From contig JAGCUU010000020.1 of the NCBI GenBank assembly GCA_017962665.1, positions 1 to 42,098 on the forward strand: DNA of 42,098 nt. Reading direction: 5' to 3'. This document shows, in pieces, positions 1-7,390 of this stretch. The notes beneath the pieces are model-generated. The model searched no databases. It was not told the DNA's origin and saw only the letters and a program-made list of their open reading frames with translations. Position 1 is the stretch's first letter; the number at the start of each line of letters is the position of its first letter. The DNA is from Bacteroidales bacterium (GTDB taxonomy: Bacteria; Bacteroidota; Bacteroidia; Bacteroidales; P3). The position numbers and the translations under genes are program-made.

Positions 1-1
1 G

Positions 2-1084
2 AAATTAATGAAGGGCAATGAGGCTATTGCCCGCGCTATGATTGCCAGCGGTACGGACGGCTATTTCGGCTATCCTATCACTCCGCAGTCGGAAGTTATG
101 GAAACGCTTATGGCCGAACGTCCTTGGGACCCCAAAGGTGAGAACTACACTGGTATGGTTGTCCTCCAGGCTGAGTCGGAGCTTGCTTCGATCAATATGG
201 TTTACGGCGGTGCCGCTACAGGTAAAAAGGTTGCCACCTCTTCTTCTTCACCCGGAATCTCGCTGATGGCCGAGGGTCTGACTTACCTTGCAGGTGCTGA
301 AATTCCTTGTGTGATTATGAACGCTATGCGCGGCGGCCCCGGTTTGGGTACTATCCAGCCCGCACAGAGCGACTATTTCCAGAGCACCAAGGGCGGTGGA
401 CACGGTGACTATCAGCTCTATGTGATGGCTCCGTCTTCTGTACAGGAGATGTACGACTTTGTTTTTGATGCATGGGATATCGCCTTCAAGTATCGTAACC
501 CTGTCCTGATTCTCACCGACGGTGCCATTGGACAGTGTATGGAGAAATGCTACACCCGCGACAACGTTCCGCGTTGGACTGAGGAAGAACGCCGTGCCAA
601 TGCTCCTTGGGGCACCTGGGGCAAGCCCGCTACCCGCGGTCACAACATCATCACCTCTCTCGAGCTAGAGTCTTCCCGCCAGGAGGTCTTCAACCAGAAA
701 CTGCAGGCCAAATACGCCGAGATGAAGGAGAAAGAGGTCCGCTACGAAGCTCTGAACTGCGACGACGCTGACTATGTCTTTGTGGCTTATGGTACCTCCG
801 CACGTATCTGTATGAAGTCGATGGAATTGGCTCGTGCCAAGGGTCTGAAGGTCGGTCTGCTCCGTCCTATCACCCTATTCCCGTTCCCGACCAAACAGGT
901 GGCTGAACTGGCAAACCGCGTGAAGGGTATGCTTTGCGTTGAAATGAGCGCCGGTCAGATGATTGAGGATGTGAAACTGGCTGCCGACTGCAAGATTCCT
1001 ATCGAACATTACGGCCGTTTCGGCGGTATCATCCCCACACCGGAGGAAGTTCTTGAAGCAATGGAAAACAAAATCATAAAATAA
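2..1084 (+). CDS. vorB: 2-oxoacid:ferredoxin oxidoreductase, alpha subunit (VorB/KorA type), 5' partial
   Basis: Alpha subunit of a ferredoxin-dependent 2-oxoacid oxidoreductase, which oxidatively decarboxylates a 2-oxoacid (2-oxoglutarate or a branched-chain oxoacid) to the acyl-CoA in the cytoplasm. The N-terminus MKGNEAIARA followed by GYPITPQSEVMETL is the typical pyrimidine-binding domain of this family; a C-terminal transketolase-like domain follows (VFVAYGTSARI, GLLRPITLFPFP). The frame stays open to the window edge (Lys-Leu precede the first Met), and family members usually carry several residues before MKGNEA, so the true start probably lies just outside the window. The beta subunit begins 7 nt after the stop and the gamma subunit follows. 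Substrate cannot be decided from sequence alone; relatives are annotated as VorB or KorA. Confidence 0.93.
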   Translation, partial: KLMKGNEAIARAMIASGTDGYFGYPITPQSEVMETLMAERPWDPKGENYTGMVVLQAESELASINMVYGGAATGKKVATSSSSPGISLMAEGLTYLAGAEIPCVIMNAMRGGPGLGTIQPAQSDYFQSTKGGGHGDYQLYVMAPSSVQEMYDFVFDAWDIAFKYRNPVLILTDGAIGQCMEKCYTRDNVPRWTEEERRANAPWGTWGKPATRGHNIITSLELESSRQEVFNQKLQAKYAEMKEKEVRYEALNCDDADYVFVAYGTSARICMKSMELARAKGLKVGLLRPITLFPFPTKQVAELANRVKGMLCVEMSAGQMIEDVKLAADCKIPIEHYGRFGGIIPTPEEVLEAMENKIIK

Positions 1085-1091
1085 GACAACA

Positions 1092-1871
1092 ATGGCAAAT
1101 TTAGATATAGTAAAACCTGAGAACTTGGTTTATCAGAAGTCGAAAGTTCTGACGGAAAATGTAATGCACTATTGCCCTGGCTGCGGTCACGGCACTGCAC
1201 ACCGTCTCGTTGCCGAGGTTATCGAGGAACTTGGCATCCAGGACAAGACCGTCGGTGTTTCCCCCGTCGGATGCTCCGTTTTGGCTTATAACTACCTCGA
1301 CGTTGACTTTCAGGAGGCTGCTCACGGTCGTGCTCCGGCAGTTGCTACCGCCATCAAGCGCCTCAACCCCGACTGCTATGTGTTCACATATCAGGGCGAC
1401 GGTGACCTCGCTGCAATCGGTACCGCCGAGACTATACATGCTTGCAACCGTGGCGAGAATATCACTATGATTTTCATCAACAACGCTATTTACGGTATGA
1501 CTGGTGGCCAGATGGCTCCGACCACACTGCTGGGTATGAAGACCGCCACCACTCCTTATGGCCGCGATCAGAAACTGAACGGATGGCCGTTCCAGGTTAC
1601 CGAACTGCTGGCTCAGCTGCCGGGTACCTATTATGTTACCCGTCAAAGTGTTCACACTCCCGCCAATGTCCGCAAAGCCAAGGCTGCCCTCAAGAAGGCT
1701 TTTGAGAATCAGAAACTCGAAAAGGGTGTCAGCTTCGTCGAAATCGTTTCGAGCTGCAACTCGGGTTGGAAAATGACTCCTGTCCAGGCAAACAAGTGGA
1801 TGGAAGAGAATATGTTCCCACAGTATCCGCTCGGTGACATCAAGGTCGAAGGCGAATTAGTTAAGAAATAA
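1092..1871 (+). CDS. korB: 2-oxoacid:ferredoxin oxidoreductase, beta (thiamine pyrophosphate) subunit
   Basis: Catalytic TPP-binding subunit of the same complex. Visible motifs are HYCPGCGHG near residues 26-34 and the TPP/Mg site GDGDLAAIGT near residue 102, completed by NNAIYGMTGGQMAPTT near residues 130-145. At 259 aa it has the usual length for a split beta subunit. The CPGC pair is common in this subunit family; this short form shows no obvious full 4Fe-4S motif, so electrons probably leave through a separate ferredoxin-like subunit, perhaps encoded upstream of the window. The start follows the alpha-subunit stop by 7 nt, so the two are co-transcribed. Confidence 0.94.
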   Translation: MANLDIVKPENLVYQKSKVLTENVMHYCPGCGHGTAHRLVAEVIEELGIQDKTVGVSPVGCSVLAYNYLDVDFQEAAHGRAPAVATAIKRLNPDCYVFTYQGDGDLAAIGTAETIHACNRGENITMIFINNAIYGMTGGQMAPTTLLGMKTATTPYGRDQKLNGWPFQVTELLAQLPGTYYVTRQSVHTPANVRKAKAALKKAFENQKLEKGVSFVEIVSSCNSGWKMTPVQANKWMEENMFPQYPLGDIKVEGELVKK

Positions 1872-1908
1872 ATTATTTTTGAGGGAAAAGTGTGAAAAGG
1901 CCCCGATA

Positions 1909-1948
1909 CCTTTAAACTCTTAATCCTTTAAACTTTTAAACCCTTAAA
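1909..1948 (+). repeat. Octamer array between korB and korC
   Basis: Five degenerate 8-mers of the form CCTTTAAA/CTTTTAAA run directly up to 4 nt before the gamma-subunit ATG. They fill about half of the 80-nt gap that interrupts the otherwise tight operon. Composition resembles the TTTAAC-type heptamers elsewhere in the window, but the period here is 8. Confidence 0.7.
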
Positions 1949-1951
1949 ACA

Positions 1952-2503
1952 ATGACAGAAGAAATAATTATCGCCGGTTTTGGTGGACAGGGTGTTCTCT
2001 CGATGGGTAAAATCCTTGCCTACTCTGGCGTTATGGAAGATAAAGAAGTGCTCTGGATGCCATCCTACGGTCCTGAGCAGCGCGGTGGTACGGCCAACGT
2101 CACCGTCATCGTCAGCGACGAGCGTATCAGCTCGCCCATCATCAGCAAGTTCGATACCGCTATCGTCCTCAACCAGCAGTCTCTTGACAAATTCGAGAAG
2201 AGTGTAAAACCCGGCGGCTTGCTCATTTACGATCCCAACGGCATCACTCACGAGCCTACTCGTCGCGACATCAATATCTATAAGATTCCCGCCACAGAGA
2301 AGGCTACGGAAAGAGGTATCGCCAAGGTTTTCAATATGATCGTCCTCGGCGGTTTCTTGAAACTGAAACCCATCGTTGGAAGTGAATTCATCCACAAAGG
2401 TCTCGAGAAATCTCTTCCCGCTCGTCACCACGCCCTTATTCCTCAGAATGAGGAGGCTATCGAGCTTGGTAAGACCCTTATCGAACCTGTTTTCACTCTT
2501 TAG
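1952..2503 (+). CDS. korC: 2-oxoacid:ferredoxin oxidoreductase, gamma subunit
   Basis: Gamma subunit (183 aa) of the 2-oxoacid:ferredoxin oxidoreductase. The N-terminal IIIAGFGGQGVLSMGKILA is the glycine-rich signature of the POR/KOR gamma domain, and SYGPEQRGGTANVTVIVSD is its second conserved block. The domain forms part of the CoA-binding interface in characterised relatives. The gene is third in the alpha-beta-gamma order but separated from beta by 80 nt containing an octamer repeat. A strong hairpin terminator begins 39 nt after the stop, marking the operon end. Confidence 0.92.
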   Translation: MTEEIIIAGFGGQGVLSMGKILAYSGVMEDKEVLWMPSYGPEQRGGTANVTVIVSDERISSPIISKFDTAIVLNQQSLDKFEKSVKPGGLLIYDPNGITHEPTRRDINIYKIPATEKATERGIAKVFNMIVLGGFLKLKPIVGSEFIHKGLEKSLPARHHALIPQNEEAIELGKTLIEPVFTL

Positions 2504-2541
2504 TCAAAGACAGAAGCCGTTTGTGGCTACTGAATAGTTTA

Positions 2542-2570
2542 GGCTGCCCGCCATGCGGGCAGCCTTTCTT
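2542..2570 (+). terminator. Rho-independent terminator of the kor operon
   Basis: Perfect 10-bp GC-rich stem (2542-2551 with 2555-2564), 3-nt CAT loop, then TTTCTT. It lies 39 nt after korC and only 10 nt before the ATG of the NUDIX gene, so the next gene either needs read-through or has a promoter I cannot see. Confidence 0.85.
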
Positions 2571-2580
2571 ACAAAAAAAG

Positions 2581-3048
2581 ATGAAGCAGACTACTTTATG
2601 TTATCTTGAACGTGGCAATCAGTACTTGATGCTGCACCGTGTGAAAAAACAGAACGATGCCAGCCACGACAAATGGATTGGAGTAGGAGGGAAGTGCGAA
2701 TCCGACGAAAGTCCTGATGAGTGCATGGTACGCGAGGTGGAGGAAGAAACAGGCCTCATTGTTACATCATGGCGTTACCGAGGTATAGTGACTTTTATTT
2801 CTGATATCTGGCCGTGTGAGTACATGCACCTCTTTACTGCCGACAAATGGACCGGCAAAGAGATTGATTGTGATGAGGGTGATTTGCAATGGATTGACAA
2901 ACAAAAGCTTTTCGATTTGACATTATGGCCGGGCGACAGGATTTTCCTACGTTTGATAATGGATTCTGCCCAGCCTTTCTTTTCCCTGAAACTTGTCTAT
3001 CGCGGAGATGAACTCGTGTCTGCCAAACTTGACGGAAAGCCGATATAG
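2581..3048 (+). CDS. NUDIX hydrolase (MutT/8-oxo-dGTP diphosphatase-like)
   Basis: A 155-aa NUDIX phosphohydrolase, predicted to cleave a nucleoside diphosphate-X substrate to a monophosphate. The Nudix box is perfect at residues 37-59: G, five residues, E, seven residues, then REVEEETGL. Similarity in layout to MutT-type sanitising enzymes (short N-terminal strand region, WIGVGGK entry to the box, C-terminal LWPGDRIFL) suggests 8-oxo-dGTP or a related nucleotide, but that is inference. I start at ATG 2581: the frame extends upstream to a TTG at 2521, but that extension would translate the korC terminator hairpin. No Shine-Dalgarno is present, as expected in this phylum. Confidence 0.9.
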   Translation: MKQTTLCYLERGNQYLMLHRVKKQNDASHDKWIGVGGKCESDESPDECMVREVEEETGLIVTSWRYRGIVTFISDIWPCEYMHLFTADKWTGKEIDCDEGDLQWIDKQKLFDLTLWPGDRIFLRLIMDSAQPFFSLKLVYRGDELVSAKLDGKPI

Positions 3049-3075
3049 GCAATGATTAAAAATAATAGGGGATAT

Positions 3076-3119
3076 AGAAAAAAAAGGCATCGGATTTTTC
3101 CGATGCCTTAAATTTTTTT
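3076..3119. terminator. Bidirectional terminator between the NUDIX gene and the 44-aa gene
   Basis: An 11-bp perfect stem (3084-3094 with 3099-3109), TTTT loop, A-tract on the left and T-tract on the right. It ends the rightward NUDIX transcript and the leftward transcript of the 44-aa gene that stops at 3131. Confidence 0.88.
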
Positions 3120-3130
3120 GAGTGGACAAA

Positions 3131-3265
3131 TTATTCAGCGTCAATGATAGCTTTGTGAACGGCGTTCCAGCCAGCTGCATTCAGACCCCAGTTATTTGTG
3201 GAGTTCTTGTTGCCCTGAACTCTAACTTTTCTTCTTTTTACTTTTTTGTTAGCATTAATACCCAT
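3131..3265 (-). CDS. Small basic protein, 44 aa, unknown function
   Basis: Short gene of 44 codons plus TAA on the minus strand. The product begins MGINANKKVKRRKVRVQGN and ends NAVHKAIIDAE. The N-terminal half is strongly basic (seven Lys/Arg between residues 7 and 15), the C-terminal half has two Trp and looks amphipathic. Support for a real gene: a near-consensus Bacteroidota promoter about 75 nt upstream (-7 box 3342-3350, -33 box 3371-3374), a strong terminator starting 22 nt after the stop, and ordinary codon usage. The composition suits an RNA- or DNA-binding or ribosome-associated protein, but I do not recognise the family and assign no function. Confidence 0.72.
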   Translation of the reverse strand: MGINANKKVKRRKVRVQGNKNSTNNWGLNAAGWNAVHKAIIDAE

Positions 3266-3341
3266 GATACTATACTTTTTTATTGTTTAATCGTTTGAAT
3301 GTGAATCAAAAAGCCAAAAATGATGCTCTTTGAAAAGTGAT

Positions 3342-3374
3342 GCAAAAATATACTATTTATTTGATATGAACAAA
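3342..3374 (-). promoter_or_regulatory. Bacteroidota-type promoter for the 44-aa gene
   Basis: Read on the minus strand: TTTG (3374-3371), a 20-nt spacer, then TATTTTTGC (3350-3342), matching TTTG-N19-21-TAnnTTTGC. It gives a leader of roughly 70 nt before the ATG at 3265. Confidence 0.78.
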
Positions 3375-3467
3375 TATTTGTTGATTTTTTTGATTATTTA
3401 GTATTGTTTTGCTCCACTAGATGGCATGCTTAGTAATGGTAAAAAATAAGTTTGCTCATCTGGTGTG

Positions 3468-3530
3468 CCTCGCGAACTTGATGATGATGAACAATCTTTA
3501 ACCGTTAACCGTTAACCGTTAACCTTTACT
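3468..3530 (+). repeat. Intergenic repeat: CTCGCGA module plus TTAACCG heptamers
   Basis: A CTCGCGAACTTGATGA module (from 3469) is followed by five heptamers (3496-3530), three of them exactly CGTTAAC. Both modules recur elsewhere: the first at about 30652 and 40525, the heptamer inside the ~173-bp units. The rest of the interval from 3375 to 3548 shows nothing else I can name. Confidence 0.75.
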
Positions 3531-3548
3531 TAATAGGGTGCTGCAGGC

Positions 3549-5096
3549 CTATCCTTCCAGATGTTCTTTGCGAAGCAGGTCGTTGACAGTTTTTACAGGA
3601 TTGAATGTTGCCAGAGGAACCTCGACAAACAATGTGATCCACTCCGCCATGGCACCGTTCCACAAGCCTGGGAGTTCCTGTGACTTAAGGGTTACAGCAC
3701 CTTTTGTTTTTTTGCTGATAAAGCCTGTTTGAGGGTCTACATACTTGCGAAGGTTGAAATATCTTCCACGGTAGTCTTTCGTTCCGCAAACAAGGTCTAC
3801 GGGATTGAAATGTGTTGCGCTGTTGAGAATACTCTCTTGTTGGGGATCTTTGTGATTGATTTGCGCTGTTTCGATTATTTGTAAACTTCTTATTCCATGA
3901 CTGTTTTCTATGAAAAATGGACCACCGCCAGGCTCTCCTTGGTTTTTGACCATGCCGCATATTCTCATGGGACGGTTAAGCTTTTCATGGAGTTTTTTGG
4001 ACTGGGTACGAGCGTCCATCTTTGAGAAATCTTTTGGAATGTCTATGTGGAGCTTTTCCTTGGCAAATTTGGCGATTTTTTGAATCGTCTTTTTGTCGGG
4101 ATTGCTGTCAAGAATCTTCAGATATTCAAATGTTTGTGACTGTAGTTCGAGCAGTAGTCCGGCGAGAACTTGTTTGTAGATGATTGTCGTATGCTTCATC
4201 CAGTCGGGTACGACGTTGTCGATATTTTTTATGAAAATAATGTCTGCACGACATTCGTTAAGGTTCTCGATAAGGGCGCCGTGTCCGCCTGGGCGGAAAG
4301 TGAGTCTTCCTTGCTCGTCACGTATTGGATTGTTGTATTCGTCAACGGCGATAGTGTCGGTGTAATGTTTTTGTTCCGAAAAAGTTATGTTGAGTTTTAT
4401 GCCGAAGTTGGACTCGTAGTATTTTTTTACTTCTGATATCTTTTTGCGGAATAGGGGGCGATGTTCGGGCGATACTGTAAAGTGCAGGAATACTCTCCCG
4501 TCATCGTTACGTGCGTAGCATGCACCTTCAACTATATGTTCTTCTAATGGAGTACGGCTCACCTCGCCATAGCGATGAAATTTAAGCAGGGCTTTGGGAA
4601 GAGCGCCGTAACCTAAATACTGTTCTTTCAATAAATAGTTTATTACCGTCGTAAAGTCTCCACGGTCCATATAGTCGCCAAAATCCAGAGAGGATTTTTC
4701 CATGCAGGCTTTTAGGTCTTCAAAGAAGGCAAATGTCCTTATATGTTGGAGGAACTCTTTTACAGAAGGAAATTGTTTTTCGATATTGTACTCGACTCCG
4801 AAGTAGGTTGAAGAAAATGCATAAAGATCTTTGAACATGCGTGTTGCAGCGCCGGATGCGGGTACAAATTTCAGTATTTTTTTTCCTTTTGACGAATTTT
4901 TGTAGGTGTTGGAATACCGTAGTATTTCATTGTCGGACATCTTGATTATGCCCCCATTGTCCGTCGTGGCCGGTTCCAATAGTATCGCTTTGGGAAATCC
5001 TTTACGGAAATTGTCGATTTGCTTCTCTACCTCTTCGATAGTAAGACCCATGCTTGCAATCTGTTGCAAGTCTTTTTCGGAAAAAATATTCGGCAT
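3549..5096 (-). CDS. DUF4301 family protein, nucleotidyltransferase-like motifs
   Basis: A 515-aa soluble protein matching the Bacteroidota DUF4301 family by its KFVPASGAATRMFKDL block at residues 77-91. That block resembles the glycine-rich nucleotide loop of sugar-phosphate nucleotidyltransferases. A second block, RPGGHGAL (268-275) followed by DIIFIKNIDNVVPD (285-298), resembles the UDP-sugar pyrophosphorylase region in which the nucleotide and metal bind. I infer a nucleotidyltransferase fold; substrate and activity are unknown. No signal peptide or membrane segment is visible. The start lies 13 nt after the stop of the small lipoprotein gene, so the two are likely one transcript, lipoprotein first. 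Confidence 0.85.
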   Translation of the reverse strand: MPNIFSEKDLQQIASMGLTIEEVEKQIDNFRKGFPKAILLEPATTDNGGIIKMSDNEILRYSNTYKNSSKGKKILKFVPASGAATRMFKDLYAFSSTYFGVEYNIEKQFPSVKEFLQHIRTFAFFEDLKACMEKSSLDFGDYMDRGDFTTVINYLLKEQYLGYGALPKALLKFHRYGEVSRTPLEEHIVEGACYARNDDGRVFLHFTVSPEHRPLFRKKISEVKKYYESNFGIKLNITFSEQKHYTDTIAVDEYNNPIRDEQGRLTFRPGGHGALIENLNECRADIIFIKNIDNVVPDWMKHTTIIYKQVLAGLLLELQSQTFEYLKILDSNPDKKTIQKIAKFAKEKLHIDIPKDFSKMDARTQSKKLHEKLNRPMRICGMVKNQGEPGGGPFFIENSHGIRSLQIIETAQINHKDPQQESILNSATHFNPVDLVCGTKDYRGRYFNLRKYVDPQTGFISKKTKGAVTLKSQELPGLWNGAMAEWITLFVEVPLATFNPVKTVNDLLRKEHLEG

Positions 5097-5109
5097 TGTA
5101 CGACTCTGA

Positions 5110-5517
5110 TTAGTACATTTCCCTTATTATCTCTTTTTCAAGGTTTATTGTAGAGGTAATGGTTTCGCCCTCTTTAAGTCTGATGGTGTTGTTGCCTTTT
5201 CGGTAGCAATAGAATAGATCGGGAGTGTAGATGCTATCATACCCTGTTTCGTATGTGGCTGTCACGTTAAGGATTGCTGGAGCTTTGAATTGTGTCTCGA
5301 ATACGCCGGCTGGATTGGTGTAGCCTTCGGTCAGACCAAAGCTTGTGTCTATATCCAGAATTTTTACAAAAACACCGCTGACGGGCAGCTTTGTTTCTTC
5401 GTCAATAACGTTGATTTGGACATAACAAGTTGTATCTTTGTCGCAGGCTCCAAAGAAAAAAACTGATAATCCGCCCATTAATAAAAGGCATGCCAATGCT
5501 AAAATTTTTTTCTTCAT
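5110..5517 (-). CDS. Small lipoprotein, unknown function
   Basis: A 135-aa predicted lipoprotein. Starting at ATG 5517 gives MKKKILALACLLLMGGLSVFFFGAC, a Lys-rich n-region, hydrophobic core and a lipobox-like FGAC, followed directly by DKD; aspartates after the Cys are common in retained lipoproteins, whereas surface export in this phylum uses a different acidic signal. The mature part reads like a small beta-sandwich (VQINVIDEETKLPVSGVFVKILD, then AGVFETQFKAPAILNVTATY), reminiscent of carboxypeptidase-regulatory or Ig-like folds. The frame extends eight codons upstream to 5541, but the 5517 start gives a standard leader. It is divergent from the cyclophilin gene and shares a compact promoter region with it. 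Confidence 0.75.
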   Translation of the reverse strand: MKKKILALACLLLMGGLSVFFFGACDKDTTCYVQINVIDEETKLPVSGVFVKILDIDTSFGLTEGYTNPAGVFETQFKAPAILNVTATYETGYDSIYTPDLFYCYRKGNNTIRLKEGETITSTINLEKEIIREMY

Positions 5518-5532
5518 AAAAAATCTTTTATT

Positions 5533-5567
5533 TTTGTTCATTTACATTTTTTTTCACTATTTTTGCA
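5533..5567 (+). promoter_or_regulatory. Promoter of the cyclophilin-pheS-folB transcript
   Basis: TATTTTTGC (5559-5567) matches the -7 consensus; a TTTG at 5533-5536 lies 22 nt upstream, slightly longer than the usual spacing. The ATG at 5594 follows 26 nt after the -7 box. Confidence 0.68.
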
Positions 5568-5569
5568 CT

Positions 5570-5578
5570 GCAAAATTA
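5570..5578 (-). promoter_or_regulatory. -7 box of the divergent lipoprotein-DUF4301 transcript
   Basis: On the minus strand the bases read TAATTTTGC, a match to TAnnTTTGC, only 2 nt from the opposing -7 box. The two boxes form a near-symmetric palindrome, TTTTGCA-C-TGCAAAA. No clear -33 box is seen for this direction. Confidence 0.55.
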
Positions 5579-5593
5579 ATAATTTTATACGTT

Positions 5594-6283
5594 ATGAGAG
5601 TAAAAAAATTGTCTTTTTTGTTGCTTTTTTTCGCAACACTAGTGTCTTGTAATACTCAAAAAACTGAAAATCATAAACCTATGGCAGAAAAAAAGTATTA
5701 TGTACTGATTGAGACTTCCTATGGAAATATGACCGCGGAGCTCTACAACGAGACTCCAAAACATAGGGATAATTTCATAAAGTTAGTAAAAGAGGGTTTT
5801 TATAACGATCTGCTGTTTCATCGGGTAATTAATAATTTTATGATCCAGGGCGGTGATCCCAATTCGCGTAATGCCGCTCCCGGCAGAATGCTTGGTGACG
5901 GCAACCTTGGGTATACAGTTCCGGCTGAATTTGTAAAGGGTTTGATACACCGTAAAGGTGCCTTGGCTGCTGCGCGAATGGGCGATAATGTTAATCCGAC
6001 AAAGGCCTCGTCCTCCTGCCAATTCTACATTGTTCAAGGCAATGTATGGCCGCTTGAACGCCTTCAGATGCTTGCGCAGCGTATGGGTAAAACGCTCGAC
6101 CAGCAGCAGATAGATGTTTATACAACTGTTGGAGGCACCCCTCATCTGGACTATGATTATACCGTTTTTGGCCAGGTGATTGAAGGTCTTGATGTTATCG
6201 ATACGATCGCCGCAGTGAAATGTGGCCCCGGTGATCGTCCGGTCGAGGATGTGAAAATGAAAATTTCTTTAATAGAACGCTGA
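5594..6283 (+). CDS. Lipoprotein peptidyl-prolyl cis-trans isomerase (cyclophilin type)
   Basis: A 229-aa lipid-anchored cyclophilin expected to catalyse prolyl isomerisation during folding in the periplasm. Starting at ATG 5594 gives a clean lipoprotein leader, MRVKKLSFLLLFFATLVSC, with lipobox LVSC. The catalytic domain shows LLFHRVINNFMIQGGDPN (the FHR arginine and the FMIQGGD strand), SSCQFYIVQG and YDYTVFGQVIEGLDVID, all typical. A segment after the QFYIVQG strand (WPLERLQMLAQRMGKTLDQQQ) is the extra loop seen in bacterial cell-envelope cyclophilins. The frame is open to 5438 upstream, but that would read through the divergent promoter, so I reject the longer start. pheS follows after 37 nt. 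Confidence 0.92.
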   Translation: MRVKKLSFLLLFFATLVSCNTQKTENHKPMAEKKYYVLIETSYGNMTAELYNETPKHRDNFIKLVKEGFYNDLLFHRVINNFMIQGGDPNSRNAAPGRMLGDGNLGYTVPAEFVKGLIHRKGALAAARMGDNVNPTKASSSCQFYIVQGNVWPLERLQMLAQRMGKTLDQQQIDVYTTVGGTPHLDYDYTVFGQVIEGLDVIDTIAAVKCGPGDRPVEDVKMKISLIER

Positions 6284-6320
6284 TAGAAAGCGTTATTGCT
6301 TTTCTTTTAAAAACCAAGTT

Positions 6321-7361
6321 ATGCTGAAACAGATTGAGGATTTTATCCGTGACATTCAGATGGCTTCTATAGAGAAGTCCGAGGACCGTGCTGCGTATGT
6401 TGAGCAGTTTAGGGTGAAATATTTAGGCAAGAAGGGTGTAATAAATGAATTGTTTGAGCAGTTCAAATCGGTGCCTAACGAACAGAAAAAGGAAATGGGG
6501 CAGGCTCTTAATCGTTTGAAGAATGCCGCCCAGGCGAAAATAGAGGAGTTTAAGCAGTGTGTCGAACAGTCGGAACAACAGTCTCAGTCTATGGATTTGA
6601 CTCTTCCGACTGATTATTCCGAGATTGGAAGCAGGCATGTCCTTTCTGTGGTCATGAACGAGATTATTGAAATTTTCTCCCGTATCGGTTTCACTGTGGC
6701 TGAATCGGTTGAGATAGAGGATGACTGGCATCTTTTTTCGGCACTCAATTTCCCGCATGACCATCCGGCACGAGATATGCAGGATACTTTTTTTGTTGAG
6801 AAGGAGGAGGGGAAGCAGGAGGTGGCTTTGCGTACGCATACCTCTTCTGTTCAGGTGCGAGTAATGGAGAACAACAAACCTCCGATTCGTATTATTGCTC
6901 CGGGGCGCGTGTTCCGCAATGAGGCCATCTCTGCCCGTGCCCATTGTATTTTCCATCAAGTGGAGGCTCTATATGTCGACAAGAAGGTCTCTTTTGCTGA
7001 TTTGAAGCAGACTCTCCTTTATTTTGCAAAGGAGATGTTTGGTGAGAGTACGCAGATACGTCTTCGCCCATCCTATTTCCCGTTTACGGAACCTTCGGCG
7101 GAAATGGATATCTCTTGCAATATTTGCGGAGGAAAGGGATGTAATATTTGTAAGGGGACAGGCTGGTTGGAAATACTAGGTTGCGGAATGGTCGATCCAA
7201 ATGTTCTTGAGTCGTGTGGGATTGATAGCAAGCAATATACGGGATTCGCACTTGGTATGGGAGTCGAGCGTATGGCTATGCTGAAATACCAGATTCGGGA
7301 TCTGCGTCTCTATTTTGAAAACGACCTTCGCTTCCTGCGTCAGTTCGATGCGGTCGTTTAG
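6321..7361 (+). CDS. pheS: Phenylalanyl-tRNA synthetase alpha subunit
   Basis: Catalytic alpha subunit (346 aa) of the heterotetrameric enzyme that charges tRNA-Phe. An N-terminal coiled coil (about residues 1-90) is followed by the class II core: motif 2 APGRVFRNEAISARAHCIFHQVE, the FTEPSAEMDI strand and motif 3 GFALGMGVERMAMLKY. Between them sits a Cys-rich CNICGGKGCNICKGTGW insert with four cysteines in a CxxC...CxxC arrangement, likely metal-binding, known from Bacteroidota and some other PheS. pheT is not next to it here, which is common in this phylum. It sits between the cyclophilin gene (37 nt) and folB (29 nt), probably one operon. Confidence 0.97.
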   Translation: MLKQIEDFIRDIQMASIEKSEDRAAYVEQFRVKYLGKKGVINELFEQFKSVPNEQKKEMGQALNRLKNAAQAKIEEFKQCVEQSEQQSQSMDLTLPTDYSEIGSRHVLSVVMNEIIEIFSRIGFTVAESVEIEDDWHLFSALNFPHDHPARDMQDTFFVEKEEGKQEVALRTHTSSVQVRVMENNKPPIRIIAPGRVFRNEAISARAHCIFHQVEALYVDKKVSFADLKQTLLYFAKEMFGESTQIRLRPSYFPFTEPSAEMDISCNICGGKGCNICKGTGWLEILGCGMVDPNVLESCGIDSKQYTGFALGMGVERMAMLKYQIRDLRLYFENDLRFLRQFDAVV

Positions 7362-7390
7362 TTTGAGATGTTAGATAAGTTCCTGCAAGT

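Noticed and set aside
2521-2580. Upstream TTG start of the NUDIX gene
   Set aside because: It would translate the 10-bp terminator hairpin of the kor operon; ATG 2581 gives the normal NUDIX N-terminus.
6286-6308. AAAGC-GTTATT-GCTTT hairpin before pheS as a terminator
   Set aside because: Five-bp stem with a short T-rich tail; too weak to claim and would split a likely operon.
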